A DNA stretch of 64,000 bases from Aliiglaciecola lipolytica E3 (GTDB taxonomy: Bacteria; Pseudomonadota; Gammaproteobacteria; Enterobacterales; Alteromonadaceae): contig NZ_BAEN01000038.1 of assembly GCF_000314975.1 (NCBI RefSeq), forward strand, positions 62,001 through 126,000, in the 5' to 3' direction. A program made the position numbers and the translations under genes. The first letter of the stretch is position 1; each line of letters opens with the position of its first letter. The notes under the pieces were generated by a model. That model had not been told where the DNA came from and made no database searches. It saw nothing but the letters and a program-made list of their open reading frames with translations. Below, in pieces: positions 56,171 through 64,000 of this stretch.

Positions 56171-56252
56171 GAACTTGCAGATTATGCTAACAATGATCCT
56201 CTATCCTTAAAAAATAACATTGTTACTGGTTCTGAAACCCAATTGCGATAAA

Positions 56253-56915
56253 TTACCAAGGTAGAATCTCTCCATTGGAATGCCAAAAACTACCGGTATT
56301 ATTCAAATTCAGGTCTTCAATTCGATCAAGTAAACGCGAAGCCGCATCTTCAGCTGAAATGTCCCCACCGTAGCTGACCATTTCAGTTTGTACATAACCT
56401 GGATGCAAAAGTGCCACGGCAATCCCGCGTTCTTTTAAGTCATTGGCCATGGAAACCCCCACAGCATTAAGCGCAGCTTTTGACATACGGTAACCATAGT
56501 AGCCGCCTGAAGCATTATCTGCTAAAGAACCCATACGGCTGGTGATATGCGCGACTTTAGCACCCTTCTTAAGTTGCTCGAGTAACACTTGTGTAACCAA
56601 TAAGGGGCCCAATGCATTTACTCTAAACTGATGTTCAATGGTGTGCGGGTCCCATTCGTCAATCGAATCTTTTCCTAACACGCCAGCGTTATTAATTAAT
56701 AAATCAATTTTAACGTCTTTGATTTTTGCCAACGCATTGGGAAGCGCGTCGGGGTTACCAACATCGACTTTGGTCACAACTTTAGCATTACTTTCGTTTA
56801 GTTCATCAGAACTATGACGGCACAATGCGTAAACATCCCATCCTTTCGCTAAAAGTTGTTTCGTTAATTCTAATCCAATTCCTCGATTAGCGCCGGTTAT
56901 CACTGCATTTGGCAT
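56253..56915 (-). CDS. Short SDR family oxidoreductase
   Basis: This is a 220-residue SDR of the short, C-factor/CsgA-like type. It has the glycine motif ITGANRGIGLEL, NNAG, and the active site YRMSK. The second-strand sequence (ALCRH) suggests NADP(H). The frame opens with GTG at 56921, but GGAGAG lies 5 nt before the ATG at 56915, which is therefore preferred. It follows kdsB by 2 nt and is probably co-transcribed with the lipid A/KDO operon, although its function there is not known. Substrate cannot be assigned. Confidence 0.87.
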   Translation of the reverse strand: MPNAVITGANRGIGLELTKQLLAKGWDVYALCRHSSDELNESNAKVVTKVDVGNPDALPNALAKIKDVKIDLLINNAGVLGKDSIDEWDPHTIEHQFRVNALGPLLVTQVLLEQLKKGAKVAHITSRMGSLADNASGGYYGYRMSKAALNAVGVSMANDLKERGIAVALLHPGYVQTEMVSYGGDISAEDAASRLLDRIEDLNLNNTGSFWHSNGEILPW

Positions 56916-56917
56916 AA

Positions 56918-57682
56918 TCACTCTCCATCTTTTAGGGTTTGAATAAGTTTCTCAAGATCTTCAGGTGTATCAATTCCAGTGGGTGGCGCTTTTTGCGCTT
57001 CATCCACATGAATACGTTCGCCATGCCACAAAACACGCAACTGCTCTAGTGATTCGATTTGCTCTAAACCAGAAGGCGCCATATTCACATATTGTTTAAT
57101 AAAGCCTGCTCGATACGCATAAATACCAATATGGCGAAGATAAAAGTCGCCAATTTCATCAATGCTATCGGCATCCATAAAACGCGAACGGTCATAAGGG
57201 ATTGCGGATCGAGAAAAATACAGTGCGTAGCCCATTTTGTCAGTGACTACTTTCACTACATTGGGATTAAATGCGTCTTCTACGTCAGAAATTCTCACCC
57301 CTAGCGTGGCCATCTCAGCATCTTTGTACTGAAACAAATTCTCTGCAACTTGACGAATATTCGCAGCTGGAATAAAAGGTTCATCACCTTGTACATTAAC
57401 GACTAACTCATGTGCCAAAAGCCCTTCGACATCCACTACCTCAGCTAGTCTTTCGGTACCAGACTCATGATGTGCAGCGGTCATACAATAATTACCACCA
57501 AAATCCGTAACCGTTTTGGCAATTCGCGCATCATCGGTAGCCACTATTACACGTGTTGCGCCTGCTTCCAATGCACGCTCATAAACATGTTGCACCATAG
57601 GTTTACCGGAAATTTCAACTAGCGGTTTACCGGGAAAACGCGTTGAGGCGTAACGGGCTGGAATAATGACTGTAAATTTCAT
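56918..57682 (-). CDS. kdsB: 3-deoxy-manno-octulosonate cytidylyltransferase KdsB
   Basis: KdsB activates KDO to CMP-KDO for transfer to lipid A. The 254-residue cytosolic enzyme opens with [17 protein letters not shown], the nucleotide-binding motif, then has [10 protein letters not shown] and a later [11 protein letters not shown] at the C-terminus. The gene overlaps the Trm112-family gene by 4 nt and lies in the usual msbA-lpxK-trm112-kdsB order. Confidence 0.97.
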   Translation of the reverse strand: MKFTVIIPARYASTRFPGKPLVEISGKPMVQHVYERALEAGATRVIVATDDARIAKTVTDFGGNYCMTAAHHESGTERLAEVVDVEGLLAHELVVNVQGDEPFIPAANIRQVAENLFQYKDAEMATLGVRISDVEDAFNPNVVKVVTDKMGYALYFSRSAIPYDRSRFMDADSIDEIGDFYLRHIGIYAYRAGFIKQYVNMAPSGLEQIESLEQLRVLWHGERIHVDEAQKAPPTGIDTPEDLEKLIQTLKDGE

Positions 57683-57885
57683 AATGGCGCTTTATCCAAT
57701 TTTTCTATATCTGTTAGAGACAACTCTCGTGCTTCATTTTCGAGCATGACGGGAATGTTATCTTTAATAGGATAGGCTAAACGATCGAAACGACATATCA
57801 ACTCGGACTCTTTTGGCTGATATTGCAACTTACCTTTGCAAACTGGACAGGCCAATATTTCCAGTAATTTTTTATCAAATGCCAT
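57679..57885 (-). CDS. Trm112/YcaR family protein
   Basis: This is a 68-residue zinc-ribbon-like protein of the Trm112 family. The N-terminal [14 protein letters not shown] holds a Cys pair, and the following [11 protein letters not shown] a third Cys. In yeast, Trm112 activates methyltransferases, but the bacterial role is not settled. It lies between lpxK (1 nt gap) and kdsB (4 nt overlap), as in E. coli ycaR, which suggests a conserved link with lipid A/KDO synthesis. Confidence 0.93.
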   Translation of the reverse strand: MAFDKKLLEILACPVCKGKLQYQPKESELICRFDRLAYPIKDNIPVMLENEARELSLTDIEKLDKAPL

Positions 57886-57886
57886 T

Positions 57887-58879
57887 TTATTTTTGTATCC
57901 TTTTAATGGAGTCTAATTTTTGCTTTAAACGTTGTGTAAAATCTAATGGTAATTTTGCATGAATAGGTAAAAACCACCAATTATCTTTTGCCATATCGCG
58001 ACATTTAACAGCATCTTTTTCTGTCATCACTATTGTCCCTTCGGGAAAATCGCCTACTTTAAATTGATAGTGATCAATAAATGAAATTTGCTGTTTTACC
58101 TCGACAAGACGTTCCAATAAAGTAAAAAATCGTTGAGGATTTCCTATCGCTGCCATCGCCGTAACGGCTTCTTCAACCTCTGTTGTAGGTTTGGTCAGAC
58201 GTTGATTTTTTATATTAATTAAATCACCTGGAATTATTTCCATCAACATTTCTGATGCGCTTGGTGTTCCGCTATTGTTGATTACAAAATCAACTTTTGT
58301 CAGCCGATGGATGCTTTCTCGTAATGGCCCCATTGGTAACAGCCAGCCATTACCATGTTTTCTGGCCCCATCAATCACCACTATTTCAATGTCGCGATGT
58401 AGTGCGTAGTGCTGTAATCCATCATCACAAATTACGATATCACATTGATGTTGTTCAACTAAATATTTGGCACCACGAGGACGTTTTGGGTCGATGACAA
58501 CAGGACAAGATACCCGTTGCTTGATCAATAATGGTTCGTCTCCTACTCGGCTTACATCGCTTTGAGCGTTTACACTGGCGGGATAAAAAGAAGCGTTTCC
58601 ACCATACCCTCGACTAAGAATGCCAGGACGATAGCCTTGTTCTATCAACCAGTTTGCTAAAAATACGACGAGCGGGGTTTTTCCGTTTCCACCGACCGAT
58701 ATATTGCCAACCACAACAATTGGCACAGGAATTTTATGGGATTTAAGCCAGCCGAATTTGTAGCCTAATCGGCGTGTAGTAGACAACAGCCAAAAAAGAC
58801 AGGTGAAGGGAAAAAACACCCACTTTACAATTCGGTATAGCAGCGATTCTTCAAACCATACTTTTTCAATAAAGGTCAC
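57887..58879 (-). CDS. lpxK: Tetraacyldisaccharide 4'-kinase LpxK
   Basis: LpxK phosphorylates the 4' position of tetraacyldisaccharide-1-phosphate to give lipid IVA. The 330-residue peripheral membrane enzyme has a N-terminal hydrophobic helix (about residues 18-33) and a P-loop-like [12 protein letters not shown] at 59-70, followed by GILSRGYGG and [20 protein letters not shown] (in parts) for the catalytic base region. It is 3 nt after msbA. Confidence 0.97.
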   Translation of the reverse strand: MTFIEKVWFEESLLYRIVKWVFFPFTCLFWLLSTTRRLGYKFGWLKSHKIPVPIVVVGNISVGGNGKTPLVVFLANWLIEQGYRPGILSRGYGGNASFYPASVNAQSDVSRVGDEPLLIKQRVSCPVVIDPKRPRGAKYLVEQHQCDIVICDDGLQHYALHRDIEIVVIDGARKHGNGWLLPMGPLRESIHRLTKVDFVINNSGTPSASEMLMEIIPGDLINIKNQRLTKPTTEVEEAVTAMAAIGNPQRFFTLLERLVEVKQQISFIDHYQFKVGDFPEGTIVMTEKDAVKCRDMAKDNWWFLPIHAKLPLDFTQRLKQKLDSIKRIQK

Positions 58880-58882
58880 TTA

Positions 58883-60631
58883 CTATTTATTCCCTTCACT
58901 AAATTGCAAACTGTGCAATTGAGAATAAGCGCCTTGCTGCGCAAGCAATGTCTGGTGATCACCTTTCTCAATTATTTGTCCTTGCTCGATTACCATGATT
59001 TGATCAGCATTTTCAATTGTAGATAAGCGATGCGCCACTACAATACTGGTTCTGTCTTGCTGTAGCTTTTCAAGCGCATCTTGGATTAGACGTTCAGATT
59101 CAGTATCTAAAGCAGAGGTAGCTTCATCCAAAATTAATATTGGTGCATCCAATAAAATCGCGCGGGCAATTGCAATTCGTTGACGTTGACCACCAGATAA
59201 TTTCAGACCATTTTCTCCTACCATAGTGTTAAAACCCTCTGGCAGTTGATTGACAAATTCTTGTACATGCGCAATTTTAGCCGCTTCCAATACACGGGCT
59301 TCATCAACTTGTTCAGAAGCATACGCAATATTGTTAAAAATCGTGTCATTAAATAACGTGACATGTTGCGATACCAAGGCAAATTGTTTGCGCAAATCAG
59401 TGAGCTTTATATTTTCAATAGGTATATCGTCGAGCCTGATTTGGCCTTGTTGGATATTGTAAAAACGCGTTAATAAACTGGATATTGTAGATTTGCCACT
59501 GCCTGAACGACCGACTAACGCATAAGTTTGGCCTTCTCCCACGCTGAATGAAACATCTTTTAATGCTGGCGTTTCAGTTTCAGGATAGTAAAAAGTGACA
59601 TTATCAAATTCTATTTTTCCCTTTAGACGATTAATCCGTTCTTGCCCATTATCGATTTCAATTTCTCGATCCAAAACTTCAAAAACACTAGCACAAGCCG
59701 CCATACCTTTTTGAAACTCGCTGTTGACAGTAGTGAGTTGTTTTAGCGGTTTCAATAACATCGTCATACAAACCACCACGGTGGTGAAAATTCCGGGGGT
59801 TAAACCCTCTACCATACTCGGCAGACTTGAAATGTAGAGCACTACAGCGAGGGCGACGGAAGCTAAGACTTGAATAGAAGATACGCTCAACACGCGCGCA
59901 ACGACTAATTTCATATTTTGTTGACGGTTGTGATTGTTGCGTTCCCTAAAACGTGACTTCTCTTGCTGCTGACCACCGAACATAAGAACGACTTTATGCC
60001 CTTTGATCACCTGCTCAACTGATGAGGTCAAATTCCCCATTGTTTGCTGAATACTCTTACTTACAATACGAAAACGTTTGCTCACAATAGAAACAATGAT
60101 GGCGACTACCGGTCCAATTAATATGAATACCAATGACAATTGCCAAGAATAATAAAACATTACCGCAAGTAAACCGATGACAAATGCGCCCTCTCTAATC
60201 AAAGTTAATAGGGCTTTACTTCCAGCGCCAGATACTTGCTCAGTGTCATAAATTACTTTTGAAATTAACCCACCAGAGGCGTTGTTATCATGGAAAGAAA
60301 CCGGTAAATACATATACTTTTCAAACAGTTGCTGGCGCATCTTCATGACAATATTACTGCCAATCCAAGACAAGATATAGGTACCTAAAAAGTTAAATAA
60401 TCCTCTCGCAATAAAAATAGGGACAACGAAATATGCAGCCGTGCGCAAGGTTTCATAATTTTGCTTACCTAAACTGTTATCGATAATCGGCTGCAACTGA
60501 GAAAAAATCCAGGAATCAATTGCCGCATAGCCTATCATGCCGATAATCGCCATAAAAAAAGCTAATTTGAATTCCTTCAAATAAACTAAAAATCGTCTAA
60601 AAAGAGGTTGTGTTGGAAGCGCTGAATTCAT
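58883..60631 (-). CDS. msbA: Lipid A export ATPase/permease MsbA
   Basis: MsbA flips core-lipid A across the inner membrane. The 582-residue half-transporter has six N-terminal helices and a C-terminal ATPase domain with the Walker A GRSGSGKSTISS, Q-loop LVSQHVTLFND, signature LSGGQRQRIAIARA and Walker B ILILDEATSALD. It is the first gene of the msbA-lpxK-trm112-kdsB operon, with only 3 nt to lpxK. Length and motif order are normal. Confidence 0.97.
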   Translation of the reverse strand: MNSALPTQPLFRRFLVYLKEFKLAFFMAIIGMIGYAAIDSWIFSQLQPIIDNSLGKQNYETLRTAAYFVVPIFIARGLFNFLGTYILSWIGSNIVMKMRQQLFEKYMYLPVSFHDNNASGGLISKVIYDTEQVSGAGSKALLTLIREGAFVIGLLAVMFYYSWQLSLVFILIGPVVAIIVSIVSKRFRIVSKSIQQTMGNLTSSVEQVIKGHKVVLMFGGQQQEKSRFRERNNHNRQQNMKLVVARVLSVSSIQVLASVALAVVLYISSLPSMVEGLTPGIFTTVVVCMTMLLKPLKQLTTVNSEFQKGMAACASVFEVLDREIEIDNGQERINRLKGKIEFDNVTFYYPETETPALKDVSFSVGEGQTYALVGRSGSGKSTISSLLTRFYNIQQGQIRLDDIPIENIKLTDLRKQFALVSQHVTLFNDTIFNNIAYASEQVDEARVLEAAKIAHVQEFVNQLPEGFNTMVGENGLKLSGGQRQRIAIARAILLDAPILILDEATSALDTESERLIQDALEKLQQDRTSIVVAHRLSTIENADQIMVIEQGQIIEKGDHQTLLAQQGAYSQLHSLQFSEGNK

Positions 60632-60776
60632 TAATGTGCAACTTATACGTTAGGTAACCTGTTGATTGTAACTGTATTATCTTTTCAATAAAAATTGATA
60701 TTAACATTAATCTAGTAATTGCATAAATTTGCCTTTCGCATTTTATCCGCAAAAAGCCGCTTTAATCGAAAAACTA

Positions 60777-63125
60777 TCATGGCCATAGGTAACGACTAAA
60801 CCAACTTTGCATGGGGTCTTGACGAAAACGACTGACTTTAATCGGTTTCCCATTTCTAGAGAACGTAAAAGTAATTTGTCCCGACTGAGCGGTCGACATA
60901 AGCTCGACCTTTTGATTGACAAATCGATTCACAACTTGTTGTTTAGGAAAGTCCCATCGATTTAAATACCCTTGACTGAAAATAGCATATTGGGGCGAAG
61001 TTGCTTGAATAAAAGAGTCTAGTGACGATGTGTCGCTGCCGTGATGGGCGGCAACAAGTATATCAGTGTTTAATTTGTTTCCCAGCTCAGTGACTAATCG
61101 CTTTTCCACATACTTACTGATATCGCCCGGTAGTATGACCGATTGGATACCATCAGATATCTGTAATACACATGAAAAATCATTGCCCTTACCGCGATGA
61201 TCGATTTCCGGCCATAACCCTCTAATCGTCAGTTTTTCCCATTTGATAACCAGCTGGTTATGACACATATCCTGATTTGATAAGAATGCGCCAACATTAA
61301 TTCCTGACAAAAGTTGCGGTAAGCCACCGGCATGATCATTATCAAAGTGACTTATTACCATCCAGTCGAGTTGATTGATATTTTCATGCTTTAGGAGTGG
61401 TAAAATTACCGCTTCGGACATGTTGAAGCGGCTCGGAAATGCTGCTCCTGTATCGTACAATAGCGCCCTACCATCTTGTTCAACCAAGACTGACAAGCCC
61501 TGCCCCACATCCAACACATGCAGTTTCCAAGAGGTCGATTGGGATGGTAAAAAATAGCTTAAGAAAGGTAAGAGACCAATGATTGCCGTTAATTTAATTC
61601 GTCGATTTAGTGGCACAAAAACGGCAATCGTTGCGATAAAAACGCTGAACCAAACAATAATTGGCATACCGGGTAGTTCGAACCGTGACCAACTTAGCTG
61701 CTGAAAATAATGCAAGCCTATCAAGCAAAAATCTAATAAACGATCGACCCAAGAAAAAAACCATGCAGCCCAGTTTTGACTAAACAATAACGAAAAGCAG
61801 CCTAACAGACACAACGGGACGATAATTAACGTCACCACAGGAACTGCAATCACATTCACAATGGGAGAGCTTACCGACACCATGGAAAAATACACGGCAA
61901 CCACGGGTAGCATCAACAAACTCAGCATTAGCTGCAAACGAATAATCGATTTACTTACCTGTATGCTGCGATTCAAAACGCGGTGTGACTGTATATCGGC
62001 AACGTTTACAGGCCAGAGCCATGAAACGACAGCAATAAAGGCGATTGCACCAAAACTCAACCAAAAACTCGCACTGAGTAAACTCATTGGCTGAATTAGG
62101 ATAAAAATAAACATGTTTAATATTATGAACCACTTAAAAGTGATATATCGTTTGCTAAAAAGCATTAATGCCCAAAGTGTTAACATTATCCATGCTCTGA
62201 GAGTCGGTAACGAAAAGCCCGCGATATAGGCATAAAAAAACGTCGCTATAAGTGTGATCAGAAGCGAGATATATTGATAGTTAACTCGTTGGGGTAACGT
62301 AACTATACGGCCAAACAAACGTAACAACTGGGTGAATATAAAATAACAAAGCGACGCTACCACGCCTAAGTGCAATCCCGATATCGCCACAAGATGAGCA
62401 ACGCCCGTTGTTTGCATCATTTGCCAATTTTGCTGAGTTAATCCGGAACGATCGCCAAAGGTCATAGCTGCAATCCAACTGGAATGGCGCAGTTCGATTG
62501 ATTTAAATTTATCGATTAGCCGTTGTCGTACAGTAACGTTGTTTTCCTGTAACTCAGCGCTATCATTTAAAACATACCCTGTCGCTACGATATTATTGGA
62601 AATTAACCACTTTTGATAATTAAACCCACCATCATTAGCGAGGCCATGTACCGGCTTTAGTTTTACCGACAAGTTAACACGCTGCCCCTGCTTCAATGGC
62701 CAAGCTGGCAACTTCCAATTTAGTCTTACTCTCGGCTGTGTATAACTTGTTTTACCATTAATAGAAGAAATCACTAAATTGAACTTAGTATTTTCTAAAT
62801 CACTTACAATAGTTTCGATTGATCCTGTTACTTGCTTTATTTGTCGAATATCTTGCTCTGATAGTTGCCAATTAACCCGCCAATGGCCTACACTCGCCAT
62901 CCACACTATTGCAAAAAGAGTGGATGTAATGCATATCATTGCTGACACATTTAGTTTGCAGAAAAATAGCGCATTTTTGGAATATCGTGTGGTAAGCCAG
63001 GCAATGACAAGAAAAACTGGCAACAGATAAGGACTAGGGAGATGTGGCCACACTAAACTGGACACTGAAATTGTCACAAAACTGACCACCCAAAGTTGTT
63101 TATTCCGTTGTATAGTATTTAGCAA
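60777..63125 (-). CDS. comEC: ComEC/Rec2 family competence protein
   Basis: ComEC forms the inner-membrane channel for DNA uptake in natural transformation. The 782 residues include N-terminal helices with a DUF4131-type segment, the competence domain with VAHLVAISGLHLGVVA-like text (AHLVAISGLHLGV) and many helices, and a C-terminal metallo-beta-lactamase domain (SHFDNDHAGGLPQLL, VAAHHGSDTSS) thought to degrade the non-transported strand. The frame opens with TTG at 63125, right after AAGGA. No ATG lies near, so the start is uncertain. It sits upstream of msbA, as in E. coli ycaI. No other competence gene is in the window. Confidence 0.93.
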   Translation of the reverse strand: MLNTIQRNKQLWVVSFVTISVSSLVWPHLPSPYLLPVFLVIAWLTTRYSKNALFFCKLNVSAMICITSTLFAIVWMASVGHWRVNWQLSEQDIRQIKQVTGSIETIVSDLENTKFNLVISSINGKTSYTQPRVRLNWKLPAWPLKQGQRVNLSVKLKPVHGLANDGGFNYQKWLISNNIVATGYVLNDSAELQENNVTVRQRLIDKFKSIELRHSSWIAAMTFGDRSGLTQQNWQMMQTTGVAHLVAISGLHLGVVASLCYFIFTQLLRLFGRIVTLPQRVNYQYISLLITLIATFFYAYIAGFSLPTLRAWIMLTLWALMLFSKRYITFKWFIILNMFIFILIQPMSLLSASFWLSFGAIAFIAVVSWLWPVNVADIQSHRVLNRSIQVSKSIIRLQLMLSLLMLPVVAVYFSMVSVSSPIVNVIAVPVVTLIIVPLCLLGCFSLLFSQNWAAWFFSWVDRLLDFCLIGLHYFQQLSWSRFELPGMPIIVWFSVFIATIAVFVPLNRRIKLTAIIGLLPFLSYFLPSQSTSWKLHVLDVGQGLSVLVEQDGRALLYDTGAAFPSRFNMSEAVILPLLKHENINQLDWMVISHFDNDHAGGLPQLLSGINVGAFLSNQDMCHNQLVIKWEKLTIRGLWPEIDHRGKGNDFSCVLQISDGIQSVILPGDISKYVEKRLVTELGNKLNTDILVAAHHGSDTSSLDSFIQATSPQYAIFSQGYLNRWDFPKQQVVNRFVNQKVELMSTAQSGQITFTFSRNGKPIKVSRFRQDPMQSWFSRYLWP

Positions 63126-63163
63126 TTCCTTTGCCTTAACTGTGGTGTAAAATTCGGTAGACT

Positions 63164-63688
63164 ATGCCTAAAAAGATTATTAAACGCTTTTTACCAGATC
63201 ATCAAACGATCAAAAACCATAAAGCGTTAAAAATGTTCGGAACTGTACTACATGACCCCAATTTATGGCATTTGAACCGAAAATCTGCTTCTGGTGCATT
63301 TGGGATTGGGTTATTTTTTGCGTGGTGGCCAGTTCCCTTTCAAATGTGGTTAGCCGCCGCATCCGCTATTCCAATGCGCGTCAATCTGCCCTTGTCTATG
63401 GCGACCGTTTGGGTGACCAACCCTTTTACTATGCCTCCGATGTTTTATCTTGCCTATTTGATAGGTACCACGGTTTTAGGTGCACCTGAACGCCATTTTA
63501 AGTTTCAATTAAGCTGGCAATGGGTGGTACAAAGTATGGAAACGATTGGTCCGGCATTTTTACTTGGCTGCGGGATATGTTCGGTTGTATGTGGGTTAGC
63601 GGGATATTTAGGGCTAGACGCTATTTGGCGTTATTCAGTAAGCAAAGCATGGAAAAACCGCAAACTAAGACGTAAAAAAATGCAATAA
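63164..63688 (+). CDS. DUF2062 membrane protein
   Basis: This is a 174-residue inner-membrane protein of the DUF2062 family. An N-terminal LWHLNRKSASGAFGIGLF and FQMWLAAASAIPMRVNLPLS (in parts) precede WVTNPFTMPPMFYLAYLIG, the family hallmark. Three or four helices are predicted. Function is unknown. It is divergent from comEC with a 38-nt spacer. Confidence 0.87.
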   Translation: MPKKIIKRFLPDHQTIKNHKALKMFGTVLHDPNLWHLNRKSASGAFGIGLFFAWWPVPFQMWLAAASAIPMRVNLPLSMATVWVTNPFTMPPMFYLAYLIGTTVLGAPERHFKFQLSWQWVVQSMETIGPAFLLGCGICSVVCGLAGYLGLDAIWRYSVSKAWKNRKLRRKKMQ

Positions 63689-63715
63689 CACTGTTTTTTT
63701 TGTTAAATACGGTAT

Positions 63716-64000
63716 TTACTCTGGATATCGAAGATTCATAACCGCTATATCTGACTTGATGATACTGGCTAAAACGGCTAAGTCCACATCTGCTAATTTG
63801 TTAATATATAAACATGCTTTACTGGTTTTATGTTTCCCTAAATTCTCCATCAGCTCTGGTTTTTCTGCCATCCCTGCTCCCACATAAACACTTAAGTTTT
63901 GTTTTCGCGGTGAAAACCCGCTGCGCATAAACGCTTGTTTTTTGCCACTAGCTAATGCATATGTATATGTGCCAAAACCAATAATACTGCTCCCCCAAAG
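63716..64000 (-). CDS. DUF1801 (YdhG-like) domain protein, 5' end cut by the window
   Basis: The frame stays open to the right edge, so the gene starts beyond it. The ATG at 63928 is internal. The 94 visible residues include LWGSSIIGFGTYTYALASG at the left of the protein, then GFSPRKQNLSVYV and KHKTSKACLYINKLADVD, which match the DUF1801 domain (a cystatin-like/helix-grip fold of unknown function). Convergent with the DUF2062 gene across 27 nt. Confidence 0.85.
   Translation of the reverse strand, partial: LWGSSIIGFGTYTYALASGKKQAFMRSGFSPRKQNLSVYVGAGMAEKPELMENLGKHKTSKACLYINKLADVDLAVLASIIKSDIAVMNLRYPE

Overview
The window is a dense, low-GC (about 40% by eye) gammaproteobacterial chromosome segment. 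Gene order mnmA-hflD-purB, the etfBA / ETF-QO pair, the ybfF-like/DUF2788/fldA/fur run, the msbA-lpxK-trm112-kdsB lipid A/KDO operon, comEC, and several RND pumps and a TonB receptor point to a marine Alteromonadales member, most like Paraglaciecola/Glaciecola/Alteromonas. This assignment is inferred from gene order and protein style, not from a search. I saw no rRNA, tRNA, CRISPR array, insertion sequence, phage or plasmid gene.

Layout. 1-2628: end of mnmA, then hflD and purB. 2687-7674 (minus): five-gene catabolic operon (acyl-CoA dehydrogenase, MDR reductase, two SDRs, DLH-type hydrolase), divergent from a GlxA/AraC-type regulator (7826-8809) that is followed by a TonB receptor (9073-11379). 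11448-15851 (minus): RND pump whose permease gene is broken by a one-base insertion in an A8 run. 16380-16688: small stand-alone CBM48 protein after a 528-nt gene-free leader. 16808-20566: etfBA divergent from ETF-QO, the route that takes acyl-CoA dehydrogenase electrons to quinone. 20659-25137: hydrolase, DUF2788, flavodoxin, a chemoreceptor, and fur. 25159-29623 (minus): pxpABC with a D-amino-acid/class IV aminotransferase and alanine racemase. 29749-31005: CvfB-like S1 protein and OsmC-like protein.

31061-33621: secreted small protein, DUF2145 protein and YiaAB membrane protein, divergent from an XRE regulator. 33636-35060: PAP2 phosphatase and VTT membrane protein. 35238-38672 (minus): von Willebrand lipoprotein, ECF sigma factor and a membrane-anchored putative anti-sigma protein. 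38977-46479: one lipoprotein adaptor with two different RND permeases. 46536-48853: TerB-like protein, SpoU-type RNA methyltransferase and an HMG-CoA reductase. 49022-53642: MacAB-like exporter with two FtsX-type permeases. 53668-56170 (minus): modABC. 56253-60631 (minus): msbA, lpxK, trm112, kdsB and a short SDR. 60777-63125: comEC. 63164-64000: DUF2062 and the visible part of a DUF1801 protein.

Most of the window is recognisable core or common accessory metabolism. The least explained loci are the vWA/ECF/anti-sigma operon, the DUF2145/YiaAB/XRE locus, the isolated HMG-CoA reductase, and the catabolic operon with its own regulator and outer-membrane receptor. None of these can be called a new system from sequence alone. 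The clearest direct observation is the single-base frameshift in the RND permease.
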